In this document: positions 26,649 to 35,956 of the stretch, piece after piece
Layout of the letters: the number at the start of each line of letters is the position of its first letter
How positions within the stretch are numbered: the first letter of the stretch is position 1
Source of the DNA: an uncultured Rhizobium sp.
GTDB lineage: Bacteria; Pseudomonadota; Alphaproteobacteria; Rhizobiales; Rhizobiaceae
Reading direction: 5' to 3'
NCBI GenBank assembly: GCA_945952045.1
Contig: CAMFHE010000011.1
Location: forward strand, 1-64,000
DNA: 64,000 nucleotides
Made by a program: the position numbers and the translations under genes
The notes under the pieces: model-generated
Told to the model about the DNA's origin: nothing
The model's input: the letters and a program-made list of their open reading frames with translations, nothing else
The model's database searches: none

Positions 26649-27029
26649 ATGCAGAACCGTATCTTTTCCGGCGCGCCTTCAGAAGATTTCGCCGGCTATG
26701 CCAAGGCCGTGATCGACGGACCGACCATCTATGTCTCCGGCACCATGGGCCAGGATCCGGTAAGCAACAGCTTCCCTGAAGGTGTCGCCGACCAGACGAG
26801 GAACGCACTCGCCTCCATCGATGCGGCGCTTGCCAAGGCCGGAGCCAGCCTGAAAAATGCCGTCGCCTGCCGCATCTACATCACCGACGGCGCTTTCCTG
26901 AAGGATGTCGCCACCGTGCTCGGCGAGACCTTTCGAGAGATCCGCCCGACCAATACGCTGCTGATCTGCCAGCTTCCCGCCCCTGGCGCCAAGGTCGAGA
27001 TCGAAATCACCGCCTCGACTCGCAGCTAA
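26649..27029 (+). CDS. RidA-family (YjgF/YER057c) protein
   Basis: A 126-residue RidA family protein. It contains ASIDAALAKAGASLKNAV, the arginine in ACRIYITD that binds the carboxylate of the substrate, and a C-terminal PGAKVEIEITA with the conserved glutamate. RidA proteins hydrolyse reactive enamine/imine intermediates or act in degradation pathways for ring compounds. It is the last gene of the rightward unit that begins with ubiD, 50 bases after the previous stop, and a bidirectional terminator follows. It may hydrolyse an imine made by the FAD oxidoreductase. Confidence 0.88.
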   Translation: MQNRIFSGAPSEDFAGYAKAVIDGPTIYVSGTMGQDPVSNSFPEGVADQTRNALASIDAALAKAGASLKNAVACRIYITDGAFLKDVATVLGETFREIRPTNTLLICQLPAPGAKVEIEITASTRS

Positions 27030-27051
27030 GCCTCACTCAATTTCATACGAA

Positions 27052-27084
27052 AAAGGCCGGCATTGCCCCGCAATGCCGGCCTTT
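27052..27084. terminator. Bidirectional rho-independent terminator
   Basis: A perfect 15-base inverted repeat (AAAGGCCGGCATTGC / GCAATGCCGGCCTTT, loop CCC) with A on the left and T on the right lies between the convergent ridA and livM-like genes. It should stop transcription from both sides. Confidence 0.9.
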
Positions 27085-27102
27085 CCGTTTCGCGATCCCC
27101 GG

Positions 27103-28404
27103 TCACTTGCCGGGGATCAATCCTTGCGGGCGGAAGCGCAGCACGACGATGAGGATGACGCCCATCACCAAGAGGCGCATATGGGCGGCGCTGTCGAGCA
27201 GATGCTGTTTCAGCGGCCCGTCGCCCATGCCGAGCGTCACCAGATGCATCAGCCCGTTGCCCCAGGGCTCCACCTGCACCCAGAGATACCAGATGAGGAA
27301 GCCGCCGAGCACCGCGCCGAGATTGCTGCCCGAACCGCCGACCACGACCATGACCCAGATCAGGAACGTGAAGCGCAGCGGCTGGTAGGCGCCGGGCGTC
27401 AACTGCCCTTCCAGCGTCGCCAGCATCGCGCCGGAAATGCCGAGCACAGCGCAGCCGAGCACGAAGACCTGCAGGTGACGGCGGGTGACGTTCTTGCCCA
27501 TTGCGGCGGCCGCCAGCTCGTTGTCGCGGATCGCCCGCATCATCCGCCCCCACGGCGAATGAAGCGCTGCTTCCGACAGCCAGATCAGCACCAGCAGCAC
27601 CACTAGGAACAGCCCGGCATACATCAGCTTGACCGTGATCGCCGAAGCCGCCACCGGATCGGCGCCGAAATTCGAGATGAAGGACAGGAAGCGCTCGCTT
27701 GCCTGCAGATCCACCTCATAGGGCACCGGCCGGGGGATATCGACGATGTTCTTGACGCCGCGATCCAGCCAGTCCTCGTTCTTGAGCACGGCGATGACGA
27801 TTTCGGCGATGCCGAGCGTGGCAATCGCCAGATAGTCGGAGCGCAGGCCCAGCGCCGTCTTGCCGATCAGCCAGCCGGCACCGGCAGCGAGCAAGCCGCC
27901 GACCGGCCAGGCGAGCAGCACCGGCAGGCCGAGGCCGCCGATATTGCCCTGCACCGCCGGATTGATCGCCTCGACGGCGGCGACCGCCGGATCGAGGATC
28001 GTGCGATAGACGAAGAGGCCGCCGACCAGCAGCACGGCCAGCGCCGCGATGCGGGCCAAGCCCCCGGCCATCCGTTTGTAGAGGAAGACCGCCGCAGCAA
28101 TCACCAACGCGCCGAAGACGAGCGCGCCGAGAATGCGCCAGCCGCCAGCAGGCCAGGCGCCGGCCACCGGCGACAGCGACACCAGCGCCGTCGCCAGCCC
28201 GCCAAGCGCCACGAAGCCGACCGTGCCGACATTGTAGAGCCCGGCATAACCCCACTGGATGTTGACGCCGAGAGCCATCACCGCCGAGATCAGGCCCATA
28301 TTGACGATGGCGAGCGCGGCGTTCCAGCTTTGCAACACGCCGGTGGAGATAATCAGCGCGGCAACGGCGAGGAACAGCGCAAGATTGCGGGTTGCGACAC
28401 TCAT
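27103..28404 (-). CDS. livM: Branched-chain amino acid-type ABC permease, LivM-like
   Basis: A 433-residue permease of the LivM type with about ten membrane segments and the conserved LGLRSDYLAIATLGIAEIV and GRMMRAIRDNELAAAAMGKN segments. It builds the transport channel with LivH. The ATG at 28404 (MSVATRNLALF) overlaps the livH stop by four bases; a frame-compatible upstream extension into livH is not coding. The substrate of Liv-type systems ranges from branched-chain amino acids to amides, urea and aromatic acids, so the symbol shows family only. Confidence 0.92.
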   Translation of the reverse strand: MSVATRNLALFLAVAALIISTGVLQSWNAALAIVNMGLISAVMALGVNIQWGYAGLYNVGTVGFVALGGLATALVSLSPVAGAWPAGGWRILGALVFGALVIAAAVFLYKRMAGGLARIAALAVLLVGGLFVYRTILDPAVAAVEAINPAVQGNIGGLGLPVLLAWPVGGLLAAGAGWLIGKTALGLRSDYLAIATLGIAEIVIAVLKNEDWLDRGVKNIVDIPRPVPYEVDLQASERFLSFISNFGADPVAASAITVKLMYAGLFLVVLLVLIWLSEAALHSPWGRMMRAIRDNELAAAAMGKNVTRRHLQVFVLGCAVLGISGAMLATLEGQLTPGAYQPLRFTFLIWVMVVVGGSGSNLGAVLGGFLIWYLWVQVEPWGNGLMHLVTLGMGDGPLKQHLLDSAAHMRLLVMGVILIVVLRFRPQGLIPGK

Positions 28405-29411
28405 GCGGATTTGCCTCCAAAGATACCGGTCGGCTTCAACAGCAACACCAGCACGAGAACGGTGAAGCTGACGGCGATCTTGTAGTCGGTGCTGAGAAGC
28501 TGCAGCAGCCCATCCGGTTGCAGGCTGGCCGGCAGCAGATAGGCGACCACTTTCTTGAAGCCGTAGGTGACGAAGACTTCCGAGAAGGCGACGACGAAGC
28601 CGCCGACCACGGCGCCGAGCGGATTGCCGAGGCCACCCACGACCGCCGCCGCGAAGATCGGCAGCAACAGCTGGAAATAGGTGATCGGCCGGAAGGACTT
28701 GTCGAGTCCGTAGAGCACGCCGGCCAGCGTCGCCAGCGTTGCCGACAGGATCCAGACGATCAACACCACCCGCTCCGGATTGATGCCGGAAAGCAGCGCC
28801 AGGTTCTCGTTGTCGGAAAAGGCGCGCATGGACTTGCCGGTGCGCGTCTTTTTCAGGAACCATTGCAGCCAGACGACGGCAATCGCCGTGGTCACCAGCG
28901 TGATCACCTGGGCGCTGCGCAGGGCGAGCGTTTCCGTCAGGCCCGTCCATTCGCGGAACTCAGCGGCGGTGAAGACGAAACGGGCGCCATCGGCAAACTG
29001 CCGGTCGTCGACGCCGATGACGGTGCGCACCAGCCCGCCCATCACGAACATGACCCCAAGCGAGGTCATGACCAGCGTGACGGAAGAGGCCTTGCGCACG
29101 CGGTAATGGCGATAGACCATGCGATCCGTCGCCAGCACGACGAGCGCGGTGGCGGCAATCCCGACCGGCATCGCCAGCAGCGCGGTCGGCAGCGGCGCGA
29201 TGCCGATGCCCATCGCCTGCAAGCCCCATGTCGCGAGAATGGTGATCGCCGTGCCGAAGGCCATGGTATCGCCATGGGCGAAGTTGGAGAAGCGCAGGAT
29301 GCCATAGACCAGTGTCGCGCCGAGCGCACCGAGCGCCAGCTGCGCGCCATAGGTCATCGCCGGAAGGATGACGAAGTTGGTGAGCACCACCAATGCGTTG
29401 AGAATATCCAT
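28401..29411 (-). CDS. livH: Branched-chain amino acid-type ABC permease, LivH-like
   Basis: A 336-residue LivH-type permease. The signature LGATLVYGILRFSNFAHGDT is at the N-terminus and RAFSDNENLALLSGINPERV forms the loop that contacts the ATPase. The ATG at 29411 is four bases after the stop of the livF-like gene, and the start agrees with the family's first helix. It works with LivM and the two ATPases encoded upstream. Confidence 0.93.
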   Translation of the reverse strand: MDILNALVVLTNFVILPAMTYGAQLALGALGATLVYGILRFSNFAHGDTMAFGTAITILATWGLQAMGIGIAPLPTALLAMPVGIAATALVVLATDRMVYRHYRVRKASSVTLVMTSLGVMFVMGGLVRTVIGVDDRQFADGARFVFTAAEFREWTGLTETLALRSAQVITLVTTAIAVVWLQWFLKKTRTGKSMRAFSDNENLALLSGINPERVVLIVWILSATLATLAGVLYGLDKSFRPITYFQLLLPIFAAAVVGGLGNPLGAVVGGFVVAFSEVFVTYGFKKVVAYLLPASLQPDGLLQLLSTDYKIAVSFTVLVLVLLLKPTGIFGGKSA

Positions 29412-29415
29412 GTCC

Positions 29416-30141
29416 TCAGCCTCCCAGGAACGTGCTGCGCACTTCGGGATTGGCGAGCAGATCGGCGCCGCTGCCGGTGAAGCGATTGGCGCCCTGCACC
29501 AGCACATAGCCGCGATCGGCGATTTCGAGTGCCTGGCGGGCATTCTGCTCGACCATCAGCACGGTGACGCCGGTGCGGGCGACATCGATGATGCGGTCGA
29601 ACAACTCGTCCATGACAATGGGGCTGACGCCGGCGGTCGGCTCGTCGAGCAACAGCACCGCGGGTTCCGTCATCAGCGCCCGGCCGACCGCCACCTGCTG
29701 GCGCTGGCCGCCGGAAAGCTCGCCCGCCGCCTGATGGCGCTTGTCGCGCAGCACCGGAAACAGGGCATAGATCTGCTCCATCGTGCCGCGAAAATCGTCA
29801 CGGCGCAGGAAAGCGCCCATTTCGAGGTTTTCCTCGACGGTCATCGAGGCGAAGACGTTTTCGGTCTGCGGCACGAAGGCCATGCCCTTGGCGACGCGTT
29901 CCTGCGGCTGGAGGCGGGTAATGTCCTCGCCGCCGAGGCGGACGCTGCCCTTGCGCAGTTTCAGCATGCCGAACACGGCCTTCATCGCCGTCGACTTGCC
30001 GGCGCCGTTCGGGCCGACGATGACGGCGATCTCGCCCTTCTCGACGGCGATGGTGCAGCCGTTCAGGATATCGGCGCCGCCGTAACCGCCGGTCATGCTC
30101 TCGCCGATCAGAAAGGGTTTGGTGTTCGCGGTCTCGCTCAT
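29416..30141 (-). CDS. livF: ABC ATPase, LivF-like
   Basis: A 241-residue ABC ATPase of the LivF subgroup. Walker A is VGPNGAGKSTAMK, the signature AGELSGGQRQQVAVGRAL and Walker B VLLLDEPTAGVSP. LivF and LivG together energise the LivHM channel. Its ATG overlaps the stop of the livG-like gene by four bases, which couples their translation. Confidence 0.93.
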   Translation of the reverse strand: MSETANTKPFLIGESMTGGYGGADILNGCTIAVEKGEIAVIVGPNGAGKSTAMKAVFGMLKLRKGSVRLGGEDITRLQPQERVAKGMAFVPQTENVFASMTVEENLEMGAFLRRDDFRGTMEQIYALFPVLRDKRHQAAGELSGGQRQQVAVGRALMTEPAVLLLDEPTAGVSPIVMDELFDRIIDVARTGVTVLMVEQNARQALEIADRGYVLVQGANRFTGSGADLLANPEVRSTFLGG

Positions 30142-30941
30142 GGCGTTGCCCCCGCGTCCGGACCCTTGCCGACGACCTTGTTCTTCAAGCCACGGCCGAG
30201 ATAGGCCTCGATCACCTGCTCGTCGCTGACGATCTCGTCTGGCGAGCCTTGCGTCAGCACCTTGCCGGCGGCCATGACCACGACGCTGTCGCAGAGACGC
30301 GCGATGAAATCCATGTCGTGCTCGATGACGCAGAAGGTGTAGCCGCGCTCCTTGTTGAGGCGCACGATCGCCTCGCCGATGGTTTTCAGCAGCGAACGGT
30401 TGACGCCGGCGCCGACCTCGTCGAGGAAGACGATGCGGGCATCGACCATCATGGTGCGGCCAAGCTCCACCAGCTTCTTTTGCCCGCCCGAAAGCGCGCC
30501 GGCGCGTTCGTCGCGCAGATGGGTCAGCGTCAGGAAATCGAGCACCTCCTCGGCCTTGGCGCGCAGCCGCGCCTCTTCCTCGCGGATGCGGCCGCGATTG
30601 ACCCAGGTGTTCCAGATGCTCTCGCCGCTCTGGCCGCCCGGCACCATCATCAGGTTTTCAAGAACGCTCATGCTGGAAAATTCCTGGGCGATCTGGAAGG
30701 TGCGCAACAATCCCTTGGAAAACAGCACATGCGGCGACATTCCGCCGATATCCTCGCCCGCCATGGTGATCCGGCCGGAGGTCGGCCGGTAGGCGCCGGC
30801 GATGGTGTTGAACAGCGTCGACTTTCCGGCGCCGTTCGGGCCGATCAGCCCGGTGATCCGCCCTTGCGGGATGTGCAGGGAAACACCGTCGACAGCCCGA
30901 AAGCCACCGAAGTGCTTGTGTACGTCATGACAAACGATCAT
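30138..30941 (-). CDS. livG: ABC ATPase, LivG-like
   Basis: A 267-residue ABC ATPase of the LivG subgroup with Walker A IGPNGAGKSTLFN, signature AGALSGGQKKLVELGRTMM and Walker B IVFLDEVGAGVN. The glutamate and the following V replace the more common DEP triplet, as is frequent in LivG proteins. It begins 141 bases after the livJ stop, and that gap contains two hairpins. Confidence 0.92.
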   Translation of the reverse strand: MIVCHDVHKHFGGFRAVDGVSLHIPQGRITGLIGPNGAGKSTLFNTIAGAYRPTSGRITMAGEDIGGMSPHVLFSKGLLRTFQIAQEFSSMSVLENLMMVPGGQSGESIWNTWVNRGRIREEEARLRAKAEEVLDFLTLTHLRDERAGALSGGQKKLVELGRTMMVDARIVFLDEVGAGVNRSLLKTIGEAIVRLNKERGYTFCVIEHDMDFIARLCDSVVVMAAGKVLTQGSPDEIVSDEQVIEAYLGRGLKNKVVGKGPDAGATP

Positions 30942-30979
30942 TCATTCCTCGACGATGAGGCAAGCCCGCCCGCCGCTTG

Positions 30980-31074
30980 GGCGACCGGTTCCGTGCGGGA
31001 GCCGGTCGCCGGGACGAGCCGGAGCAATTCCAGTCGAATACATCGCCTGAAACGCTGTTCAAGGCGCTTCAGGC
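30980..31074 (-). other. Two hairpins after the livJ-like gene
   Basis: Just downstream of the binding-protein stop on the minus strand are an imperfect repeat built from GCCTGAA (31045-31051) and TTCAGGC (31068-31074) and a perfect nine-base inverted repeat GGCGACCGG / CCGGTCGCC (30980-30988, 31002-31010). Neither has a T-run. They probably stabilise the binding-protein mRNA or reduce read-through to livG. The first is followed by CTGGAATTGCT, a piece of the rhizobial repeat seen at 16043. Confidence 0.55.
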
Positions 31075-31082
31075 AAATCGTA

Positions 31083-32267
31083 TCAGTGGAACTTGACGGT
31101 CTTCATCTCGCCGCCTTCGATCTGCACTTCGCGGTAGGAGCCGGCGCTTTCGCCCTTGCCGATGAACTCTACCGCCGAGCCGCCGACATAGTCGATATCG
31201 CCGCCGTCCTTGAGGATCTTCAGCGCCCTGGCCAGTTCGCCGGGATAGATCTTCTCGCCGGGCGCGTTGACCACATCCATGATCTTGCCCTTGTAGTCGG
31301 CGGGCTTGGACGAACCCGCAGCCTGCATGGCGAGCAGCATGATGGCAGCCGCGTCATAGGTTTCCGGCACGAAGGTCGCGGTGCCGTTGATGCCGGCGGC
31401 CTTGGTCATGTCCAGAAGCTTGGCGGCGCCGGGGCTGTCAGAGCCCGGCAGGTCGCCGAAGGAGCCGTCGATCTGCTTGCCGAACTTCTTGAGCAGGCTT
31501 TCGCCCCACATGCCGTTCGGGAAGACGAATTTGGAGAAGGCGCCGGTATCGAGCGCCGTCTGGACGACGCCGGAGCCGCCCTGGTCGGCGTAACCGGCAA
31601 CCACGAGCGCATCGCCGCCGGCCGACGACAGCGCGCCGACTTCGGCCGAGTAATCGCCCTTGCCGTCTTCATGCGGGGCGGAGAGCGTAATCTTGCCGCC
31701 GAGCTTTTCGAAAGCGGCCTGGATCGACGAGGAAATGCCCTTGCCGTAATCGTTGTTGGTGTAGCTGATGGCGGCCGTCTTGACGCCGCGATCCATCATG
31801 ATCTGCGCCAGGACTTCGCCTTCGCGCGCGTCGGAAGGCGCGGTGCGGAAGAACAGGCCCTTGCTGTCGATGGTCGAGAGGCCCGGAGAGGTCGCCGAAG
31901 GCGAGATCAGCACCATGCCATTGGGGATCGCCACATTGGTCAGAACGGCGCTGGCCGCACCCGAGCAGGTCGGGCCGATGATGCCGGAAACCTTGTCGGA
32001 GGTCACCAGGCGCTCAGCGGTTGCCGTCGCCGCGCTGGCGTCGATGCAGGTTTCGTCGCCGCGAACGGCGGAGATCTTGGTGCCGTTGAGGAACAGGCCG
32101 GAATCGTTGACTTCCTTGATTGCCAGTTCGCCGGCCTGCGCCATGGGCGGCGTCAGCGATTCGATCGGGCCGCTAAAACCCATTTCGATGCCGATCTTGA
32201 TTTCCTCGGCATGGGCGGCCGTCGCCAGCACCAGGCAGGACACCGTTGCGATCAGATACTTCTTCAT
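31083..32267 (-). CDS. Periplasmic binding protein, LivJ/LivK-like
   Basis: A 394-residue ligand-binding protein of the Leu/Ile/Val family. The first 22 residues are a signal peptide ending in AAHA before EEIKIGIEMGFSGP; the domain with VSGIIGPTCSGAAS and LISPSATSPGLS is typical. It binds the solute for LivGHMF. The ATG at 32267 has GGGAGAGA in front; an earlier in-frame ATG at 32279 is inside that ribosome site. The ligand cannot be named; the UbiX/UbiD cluster next door makes an aromatic acid possible. Confidence 0.92.
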   Translation of the reverse strand: MKKYLIATVSCLVLATAAHAEEIKIGIEMGFSGPIESLTPPMAQAGELAIKEVNDSGLFLNGTKISAVRGDETCIDASAATATAERLVTSDKVSGIIGPTCSGAASAVLTNVAIPNGMVLISPSATSPGLSTIDSKGLFFRTAPSDAREGEVLAQIMMDRGVKTAAISYTNNDYGKGISSSIQAAFEKLGGKITLSAPHEDGKGDYSAEVGALSSAGGDALVVAGYADQGGSGVVQTALDTGAFSKFVFPNGMWGESLLKKFGKQIDGSFGDLPGSDSPGAAKLLDMTKAAGINGTATFVPETYDAAAIMLLAMQAAGSSKPADYKGKIMDVVNAPGEKIYPGELARALKILKDGGDIDYVGGSAVEFIGKGESAGSYREVQIEGGEMKTVKFH

Positions 32268-32485
32268 TGTCTCTCCCATGGATATGTTCCCGGTTTTTGT
32301 TTGAGTTGGAGCAGGGCCTCTGTTGTGCCGACCTCTTGCCCGCAGTATGGGCAGGGTCGATCGAGATGTCTCAGACAGACCTGTTGGAGACGGCAACCGT
32401 TTTTTTGATTTCGGCTTTTTGCCTCCCCAGACAACCGCTCCACCCGATCTCAACATGATTGCAATCGGGCATCCGGGTCAAGAGA

Positions 32486-33451
32486 TCAAAGCCAGCCGCT
32501 CTTGCGAAACCTGTAGTAGAGCAGCGAACACAGAACGACGATGACGCCGAGGATGATGAAGTAACCGTTATGCGTCTTCAATTCCGGCATGTTTTCGAAA
32601 TTCATACCGTAAATCCCGGCAATCGCCGTTGGCACGGCGAGAATCGCCGCCCAGGCGGCAAGCTGGCGGGTGATGACGCCCTGGCGCTGCTGTTCGAGCA
32701 GGTTCGAGGCCTCGAAGACGGAGGTGATGACTTCGCGCAGGCCCCCTACCATGCTCTCCACCCGGCGCACATGATCGAGCACGTCGCGGAAGAAGGGTTT
32801 GGCGTTGTGATCGAGGCAGGGCAGGTCGAGATTGACCAGACGTCCCGCCACTTCCGACATCGGCCCCAAGATGCGCCCGAACAGAATGAGCTGGCGGCGC
32901 AGGCGGAAAAGACGGCGGATCTGCTCGCGCTCCAGGAAGGAGACCAGCATCTGCTTCTCCATCTTCAGCACCTTGTCCTCGATGGTCTGGACCACCGGCA
33001 GGTAACCGTCGACGATGAAATCGATGATGGCGTGCAGGACGTAATCGGTGCCCTGGCTCAGGAGCTGCGGCGAGGCTTCCAGCTGGGCGCGCAGATCGGT
33101 ATGGGCACGCGCCGAACCGTGGCGCACCGTGATGACATGATGGCGGCCGATGAAGATCGCCGTCTCGCCATAACGGATCTTGTCGCCCTCCAGATGGGCT
33201 GTCTTGGCAATGACGAAGATCTGGTCGCCATAGACCTCTACCTTGGGCACCTGATGCGCATTCAGCGCATCCTCGACCGCCAGGGGATGCAGGCCGAAGG
33301 TGCGGGCCAGTCCCTCGATCTCGCTCATGGTCGGCTCGTAGAGGCCGATCCAGACGAAATCGTCGGCGCCAAGCGGCGGCGAGGCGCCGTCAACCGCCAC
33401 CTGCTCCTGCCGCACGCCCCCACGATAGACATAAGACGCAACGACGGACAT
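32486..33451 (-). CDS. corA: CorA-type magnesium/cobalt transporter
   Basis: A 321-residue CorA family divalent metal channel. The family's pore signature GMN appears in GIYGMNFENMPE between two C-terminal membrane helices, and the last helix is followed by a short basic tail. The long N-terminal part is the cytoplasmic regulatory domain. The ATG at 33451 (MSVVASYVYRGG) is favoured by conserved N-terminal sequence. It is transcribed alone or with the sulfatase unit upstream, from which it is separated by 68 bases holding a seven-base hairpin (33467-33489). Confidence 0.93.
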   Translation of the reverse strand: MSVVASYVYRGGVRQEQVAVDGASPPLGADDFVWIGLYEPTMSEIEGLARTFGLHPLAVEDALNAHQVPKVEVYGDQIFVIAKTAHLEGDKIRYGETAIFIGRHHVITVRHGSARAHTDLRAQLEASPQLLSQGTDYVLHAIIDFIVDGYLPVVQTIEDKVLKMEKQMLVSFLEREQIRRLFRLRRQLILFGRILGPMSEVAGRLVNLDLPCLDHNAKPFFRDVLDHVRRVESMVGGLREVITSVFEASNLLEQQRQGVITRQLAAWAAILAVPTAIAGIYGMNFENMPELKTHNGYFIILGVIVVLCSLLYYRFRKSGWL

Positions 33452-33519
33452 CGGACCTCCAGGCTGGCAAGGCATTGTGCGCGCCTTGCTTAGCCCGGTT
33501 CGGCCCAGGTTGACCAGAG

Positions 33520-35184
33520 TTATTGCCCGCCGCGTTCCACCAGCCAGGCGTCGCGGGCGGCATGCTGGCCGGCCAGTTCCGCCTCGTCCCAATAGCCGAT
33601 CAGCACGCCCTGCTCGATCAGCGGATCGAAATGGGCGAACTTCTCGTCGGCGCTGGTCACCCAGCGGTCGGGCACGGTGATGCGGTTGGCCGGTTTCTGC
33701 AGCCAGTCTGTCAGCGCCACCCCCAGTCTTGCGATCACACCGGCCATGGCCGGATCGCGGCCGCGATCGGTGAGTTCGTCTGGATCGGCGGCGAGGTCGA
33801 ACAGCATCGGCGCGACCTGAGGACCGGTTATCAGCTTGTAGTTTCCATCGGTGATCATGAACAGGCGGCAATCGGCAACCGGCAGATCCAGAGCCAGCCG
33901 CGCCCGCTCGCCGGCATAATCGTACTCGCTGACCGCGAAGGACCGCCACGGGGCGCGCGCCTCGCCGCGCAGCAGCGGCAGCAGCGAGCGCCCCTCAAGG
34001 ATATGCGGCTTCGCCTCGCCGCCGAGATAATCGAGGAAGGTCGAGGCCATGTCGATCATCTCGACCAGCTCGTCGCGCACCGTCCCGCGCGTCGCATCCG
34101 CCTTTGGGGACGGATCGTAGACGATCATCGGCACCTTCACCGAGACGTCGTGGAACATGTATTTTTCGCCCAGCCAATGGTCGCCGAGGTAATCGCCGTG
34201 ATCGGACGTGAAAACGATCATGGTGGTCTCGAACAGGCCGCGTTTTTCAAGGAAATCGAACAGCACGCCCATCTGGTCGTCGATCTGCTTGATCAGGCCC
34301 ATATAGGCGGGGATGACCTTTTCGCGGACCTCGTCGCGGGAGAAATTGACCGAATAGCGCTCCGCCTGGAAGGCGGCGAGCACGGGATGCGGATCGACGC
34401 GCTCGGCTTCGGACCGCACCGGCGGCTTGACGTCGCCCGGCCCGTACAGCGCATGATAGGGCGCCGGCACGATATAGGGCCAGTGCGGCTTGATGTAGGA
34501 GAGATGCGCGCACCAGCGTTCGCCCTTTTCCTCCGCTTCCTCGATGAAGCGCATGGCGCGGCGGGTCATGTAGGGCGTTTCGGAATGTTCCTCGGGGATG
34601 CGGGCCGCCTTGTCGGCATGGGTCAGCAGCCAGCCGTTGAAATCCTCGCCGTCCTCGCCCTCGCCGGAATTGGCGAAATGTTCCCAAGGGTTGTCGGCGT
34701 CGAAGCCGAGATCGCGCAGATAACGGTCATAGGCGGGATCGGGGTCGTATTCGGTGGAGGGATGCAGGCCGTCGTCGCGCTCATAGGGCTCGAAACCGCA
34801 TTGGGCGACATGCACGCCGATGATCGAGGCGGGATCGATGCCGAGCCGCTGCATGCCCTCCTGGTCGGCGACCATATGCGTCTTGCCGATGAGGGCGCTG
34901 CGCACGCCGATCTCGCGCAGGTGTTCGCCGATGGTCGGCTCGCCGACGCGCAAGGGAATGCCGTTCTGGGTCGAGCCGTGCGAGCGCATGTAGCGCCCGG
35001 TATAGGCGCTCATGCGCGAGGGGCCGCAGACGGTCGATTGCACGTAGCAATTGGAAAAGCGCACGCCGCGCGCCGCCAGCCGGTCGATATTCGGCGTCGC
35101 AAGGCTCGGATGGCCGGCGCAGGACAGATAATCGTAGCGCAGCTGGTCGCACATGATGAAAAGGACGTTCTTGGCGGTGCTCAC
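33520..35184 (-). CDS. Type I sulfatase / phosphonate monoester hydrolase-like enzyme
   Basis: A 554-residue member of the alkaline phosphatase-sulfatase superfamily. The formylglycine-forming motif CxPxR is seen as VCGPSRMSAYTGR, metal ligands in MCDQLRYDY and TSDHGDYLGDHW, and HPSLATPNIDRLA after the first metal site. Such enzymes cleave sulfate esters; some rhizobial relatives hydrolyse phosphonate monoesters, and the YIKPHWPYIVPAPYHALYGP region also recalls that subgroup. The start is GTG 35184; no upstream ATG fits. It lies four bases after an SsuC/TauC-type permease gene, so it is probably the enzyme acting on the imported ester. A formylglycine-generating enzyme must be encoded elsewhere. 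Confidence 0.85.
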   Translation of the reverse strand: MSTAKNVLFIMCDQLRYDYLSCAGHPSLATPNIDRLAARGVRFSNCYVQSTVCGPSRMSAYTGRYMRSHGSTQNGIPLRVGEPTIGEHLREIGVRSALIGKTHMVADQEGMQRLGIDPASIIGVHVAQCGFEPYERDDGLHPSTEYDPDPAYDRYLRDLGFDADNPWEHFANSGEGEDGEDFNGWLLTHADKAARIPEEHSETPYMTRRAMRFIEEAEEKGERWCAHLSYIKPHWPYIVPAPYHALYGPGDVKPPVRSEAERVDPHPVLAAFQAERYSVNFSRDEVREKVIPAYMGLIKQIDDQMGVLFDFLEKRGLFETTMIVFTSDHGDYLGDHWLGEKYMFHDVSVKVPMIVYDPSPKADATRGTVRDELVEMIDMASTFLDYLGGEAKPHILEGRSLLPLLRGEARAPWRSFAVSEYDYAGERARLALDLPVADCRLFMITDGNYKLITGPQVAPMLFDLAADPDELTDRGRDPAMAGVIARLGVALTDWLQKPANRITVPDRWVTSADEKFAHFDPLIEQGVLIGYWDEAELAGQHAARDAWLVERGGQ

Positions 35185-35188
35185 GGGC

Positions 35189-35956
35189 TCACCCTTTGCT
35201 ATTGGCATTGCGGTAGTGCCAGAACAGCCAGCGCTTCTCGAACTGGAAGACGATGCTGTTGATGATGAGGCCCGCAAGCGAGATGAAGGCGATGCCGGCA
35301 AGGCCGCCTGATATCTGGAAGTTTTCCTGCTGGCGCTGGATAAACACGCCGATGCCATTAGTGGCGAGCAGCATTTCCGAGGTGACAGCGACCAGCAGCG
35401 CCGAGGAGACGGCAAGCCTGACGCCGGTGGCGATCATCGGCAGCGCCGCCGGCAGGTCGATATGGAGCATCGCCTCCAGCTTCGTCAGATGCAGCGCCCG
35501 CGCCACGAGGTTTGCGGAGGGATGCACGGTGCGCGATGCCTCATAGGTGTTCATCAGCAGCGGCACGGCGGCGGCATAGGCGATGATGACGATCTTGGCG
35601 GCGTCGCCTGTGCCGGCAAACAGCATCACGATCGGCACGACCGCCGGCGGCGGCAGCGTCGCCAGCATGTCGATGGCCGGCTCCAGCACCTTGCCCAGCA
35701 GCTTCAGCCGCCCGAGCAGGATGCCGAGCGGCACCATGAGCGCCGCCGCGATCAGGAAGCCAATGCCGGCGCGCAGCAGCGTGAAGCCGAGCTGGCCGAC
35801 GATCTGCGGATAGAGCTTTGCGATGGCCAGCAGCGTCTGCCACGGCCCCGGAAACAGCGGCGTATGGGCGCGCATCGCCAGCAATTGCCAGACGGCGAGG
35901 ATGGCGACCGGCAGCCAGACGGCATTCCAGAAGGATTTGTCGGCCAGCCGTTTCAT
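35189..35956 (-). CDS. ABC permease, SsuC/TauC type (second)
   Basis: A 255-residue inner-membrane permease of the nitrate/taurine/sulfonate family with six helices and the EAA loop around ARALHLTKLEAMLHIDLPAA. Its ATG overlaps the stop of the next permease gene by four bases. Two non-identical permeases (this and 35953-36738) suggest a heterodimeric channel, unlike the single-permease SsuC or TauC systems. Confidence 0.88.
   Translation of the reverse strand: MKRLADKSFWNAVWLPVAILAVWQLLAMRAHTPLFPGPWQTLLAIAKLYPQIVGQLGFTLLRAGIGFLIAAALMVPLGILLGRLKLLGKVLEPAIDMLATLPPPAVVPIVMLFAGTGDAAKIVIIAYAAAVPLLMNTYEASRTVHPSANLVARALHLTKLEAMLHIDLPAALPMIATGVRLAVSSALLVAVTSEMLLATNGIGVFIQRQQENFQISGGLAGIAFISLAGLIINSIVFQFEKRWLFWHYRNANSKG

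Noticed and set aside
27103-28950. Longer LivM version reaching back through livH
   Set aside because: The added residues are the non-coding frame of livH; ATG 28404 overlaps the livH stop and starts the first helix.
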